The notes beneath the pieces were generated by a model that was not told the origin of the DNA, did not search any database, and saw only the letters and a list, made by a program, of their open reading frames with translations. From assembly GCA_903827735.1 (NCBI GenBank), contig CAIKJM010000292.1:1-8069 (forward strand): a stretch of DNA of 8,069 nucleotides. Reading direction: 5' to 3'. A program made the position numbers and the translations under genes. This DNA comes from an uncultured Rhodanobacter sp. (lineage in GTDB: Bacteria > Pseudomonadota > Gammaproteobacteria > Xanthomonadales > Rhodanobacteraceae). This document shows, piece by piece, positions 6,583-8,069 of the stretch (the stretch's first letter is position 1; each line of letters opens with the position of its first letter).

Positions 6583-6611
6583 TTGGCAGTAAAACGAGCC
6601 GCCATTGTACT
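6583..6611 (+). promoter_or_regulatory. Candidate plus-strand promoter TTGGCA-17-TGTACT
   Basis: TTGGCA (6583-6588, five of six to -35) and TGTACT (6606-6611, four of six to -10) are spaced by 17 nt. It would drive the membrane-protein gene with a leader of about 115 nt to ATG 6733, or about 75 nt to ATG 6694. Its -10 overlaps the TACAAT of the opposite strand. Confidence 0.35.
6604..6609 (-). promoter_or_regulatory. Candidate -10 element (TACAAT) of the methyltransferase-rsuA operon
   Basis: TACAAT on the minus strand fits the -10 consensus at five of six positions and would place the transcript start about 20-25 nt before GTG 6574. No convincing -35 lies at 17 nt (CGATGA). It supports the GTG start, because the TTG at 6694 would lie far upstream of this promoter. 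Confidence 0.4.
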
Positions 6612-6732
6612 TGGCTATCGGGCCGGTCATCGAAATGAGGGGCTGAACCTGCGTCAACAGCAGCGCTTTCGCTGCGGCAACGGCTGGTATTCAATGAGCG
6701 CTACGCCACCTTGTTCGTGGACACACTCGCTC

Positions 6733-7203
6733 ATGCCGAAAACACTGCGCAGCCACTCCCTGTTTTGCGGTTTGCTCGGCGTCGCGGTTGGGCTTGTGGT
6801 AGTTCACACGCTCGCCTACACGGCAGCGTTTTCGGCTCCGCGCGGAATTTTTCTCGGCTTGCGTTCGCGCGCAGCATTCGAGATCGGGCTGTTTTTATGG
6901 GACGCCGTCGTCGTCTATGGTCTGGGCGCGGGCGTGATCACCTTTGGTGCGCTGCTGGCCGCGTATTGCTCGTTCGCTGTGCCCACCGCGCGATCGACGC
7001 TGTTTTACCTTGCAGGCATCGTGCTCACGATCTATGTGCTTATACCGCTGGCCGAACACATGCCGGTATCGCTGGCGCTGTCACGCCAGTGGTGGGCTTA
7101 CGGTCTGGAACTCTCGCTGGTGGTCAGCGCGTTTCTCGCCCTGGTGGTCGCGCGGGCCATCTCGGCCACGCGACGCAGAGCAGAGGAACGGCCGGAGAAC
7201 TGA
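6733..7203 (+). CDS. Small four-helix inner-membrane protein of unknown function
   Basis: I do not recognise this 156-residue protein. It shows about four hydrophobic segments, near residues 9-31, 50-82 (perhaps one long or two short helices, IGLFLWDAVVVYGLGAGVIT), 89-107 (LFYLAGIVLTIYVLIPL) and 123-142 (YGLELSLVVSAFLALVVARA). It ends in a basic then acidic cytoplasmic tail, RAISATRRRAEERPEN. The N-terminus MPKTLRSHS is positively charged, so the positive-inside rule puts both ends in the cytoplasm if the helix count is even. ATG 6733 was chosen because it precedes the first helix with a basic flank; the in-frame ATG at 6694 (MSATPPCSW) and a TTG at 6583 are alternatives, and none has a clear Shine-Dalgarno site. 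It diverges from the methyltransferase operon and converges with the VirJ-type gene across 36 nt. No catalytic or metal motif stands out. Confidence 0.7.
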   Translation: MPKTLRSHSLFCGLLGVAVGLVVVHTLAYTAAFSAPRGIFLGLRSRAAFEIGLFLWDAVVVYGLGAGVITFGALLAAYCSFAVPTARSTLFYLAGIVLTIYVLIPLAEHMPVSLALSRQWWAYGLELSLVVSAFLALVVARAISATRRRAEERPEN

Positions 7204-7239
7204 GCGACGCCCGGCGGCAACTCCGAACACTGCGTCAAG

Positions 7240-8046
7240 TTAATGGCTAGCTGCGGCAGACGCCGATGACGCCGGCAGTTCGTCAAGCATCTGCTTGGCC
7301 AGCGGCTGGTAGCCGCCGTCGAAGTGATGGTCGCCCTTCTTCGGATGCATGACGATCCACTTGGGCACATTGGGCTCGGTACATACGGTGTCGTCGGCAT
7401 CGTCCAGGCCGTAGTAGCAAACCACCGGCGGTTTGCCGCCGAGCGCCTGCAGCGGCGGCATGGCGTCGTATTCCTTGATCGGGTTGATGCTTTCCATCAC
7501 TGCTTTGAAGTGATCCTGGAACCAGCCCTGCTTGATCATGTAACCCTCGAGCTCGATCTCGAAATTGAGCTCCTTGCTCGGCGCCAGCAGCACCAGCTGG
7601 GTGATGCGGGCACGGTTCACCGGGCTGAGCTTGTTGACCAGGGTAGGCAGCAGATCGGCGCCGAACGAATAGCCAATCAGCCAGATGCGCGGCTTGTTCC
7701 ACGCCGTGGTGTATTTGGTCATCAGCGCGTCCAGCTCGGCAGCGGATTCGTCGGCCGTGCGGTTGCGCCAGTAGTACTTGAACGTATTGACGCCGAGCAC
7801 CGGAATGCCGCGGTCGATGAACGCGATGCCGAGGCGACGATCCAGGTCGGCCCAGCCGCCGTCGCCGGAATAGATGATCGCCATCACATCGCTTTTGCCG
7901 GCCGGCGGCGGCGAGCTGAAGCTGCTCACCTGCATCGGCACGGCAACGCTCTCGAGGCTGACGCGGGCGAACGGTCGCCAGATCAGCAGCACGACCGCCA
8001 CCACCACGACTACGATGGCCAGCGCCATGAGCTTCTTGTGTTTCAT
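7240..8046 (-). CDS. VirJ/AcvB-type secreted alpha/beta-hydrolase
   Basis: The 268-residue protein begins with a basic, strongly hydrophobic leader (MKHKKLMALAIVVVVVAVVLLIW), either a signal peptide or a membrane anchor, so the rest lies in the periplasm. The body matches the VirJ family: MAIIYSGDGGWADLDRRLG (55-73), GVNTFKYYW (85-93), the nucleophile elbow IGYSFGAD with Ser127, LVLLAPS, acidic GLDDADDTVC (213-222) and GDHHFDGGY with His240/His241. Cys210 and Cys222 could form a disulfide. VirJ was named from Agrobacterium T-DNA transfer; the related AcvB protein hydrolyses lysyl-phosphatidylglycerol. The length fits the single-domain VirJ form, not the longer AcvB. ATG 8046 was chosen over ATG 8061 because AAAGG lies 7 nt before it; the upstream start adds only MKGRP. 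The upstream gene is outside the window, so an operon with an MprF/LpiA-type lysyl-PG synthase cannot be tested. Confidence 0.88.
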   Translation of the reverse strand: MKHKKLMALAIVVVVVAVVLLIWRPFARVSLESVAVPMQVSSFSSPPPAGKSDVMAIIYSGDGGWADLDRRLGIAFIDRGIPVLGVNTFKYYWRNRTADESAAELDALMTKYTTAWNKPRIWLIGYSFGADLLPTLVNKLSPVNRARITQLVLLAPSKELNFEIELEGYMIKQGWFQDHFKAVMESINPIKEYDAMPPLQALGGKPPVVCYYGLDDADDTVCTEPNVPKWIVMHPKKGDHHFDGGYQPLAKQMLDELPASSASAAASH

Positions 8047-8053
8047 CGGCCGG

Positions 8054-8058
8054 CCTTT
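8054..8058 (-). promoter_or_regulatory. Ribosome binding site AAAGG of the VirJ-type gene
   Basis: AAAGG on the minus strand sits 7 nt before ATG 8046 and decides for that start over ATG 8061, before which only 8 nt are visible. Confidence 0.6.
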
Positions 8059-8069
8059 CATCGACGTAC

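Overview
The window looks like ordinary chromosome from a high-GC gammaproteobacterium of the Xanthomonadales, most likely Rhodanobacteraceae (Dyella, Rhodanobacter or Luteibacter-like). That placement is an inference from the protein flavour (a Xanthomonad-type SelO, a DUF1415 protein, an antiquitin-type aldehyde dehydrogenase), strong G/C third-position bias, and weak Shine-Dalgarno sites. No integrase, transposase, phage gene, CRISPR array or other sign of an accessory island is visible.

Layout, left to right. At 1-133 (minus) lies the 5' end of a small membrane-protein gene whose N-terminal linker is a 9-bp tandem repeat encoding Thr-Thr-Ser; it runs off the left edge. At 237-1772 (minus) is an ALDH7/antiquitin-type semialdehyde dehydrogenase, closed by a strong hairpin at 179-206. 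A tRNA-Arg(CCT) gene at 1952-2028 (plus) is followed by a textbook bidirectional terminator (2040-2064), which also serves selO arriving from the other side. selO (2104-3663, minus), encoding the protein AMPylase, is interrupted by one in-frame TAA at codon 237. Divergent from it, DUF1415 (3778-4368) and a YkgJ-type cysteine-cluster protein (4430-4762) run on the plus strand. Convergent with these is a two-gene minus-strand rRNA-modification operon: an RsmC/RlmG-type guanine-N2 methyltransferase (5504-6574), then rsuA (4786-5490). A small four-helix membrane protein of unknown function (6733-7203, plus) diverges from the methyltransferase, with overlapping candidate -10 elements between them. 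The right end holds a VirJ/AcvB-type alpha/beta-hydrolase (7240-8046, minus).

How the genes relate: the only clear functional unit is the methyltransferase-rsuA pair, both acting on ribosomal RNA and separated by 13 nt. The rest are independent housekeeping or stress genes: semialdehyde oxidation (lysine/pipecolate catabolism type), tRNA supply for AGG codons, redox-linked AMPylation (SelO), and envelope phospholipid or virulence-type hydrolysis (VirJ).

I found no convincing new multi-gene system. The items most worth a second look are the nonsense codon in selO, the TTS minisatellite gene at the left edge, the uncharacterised membrane protein, and the VirJ-type protein outside any visible secretion locus.
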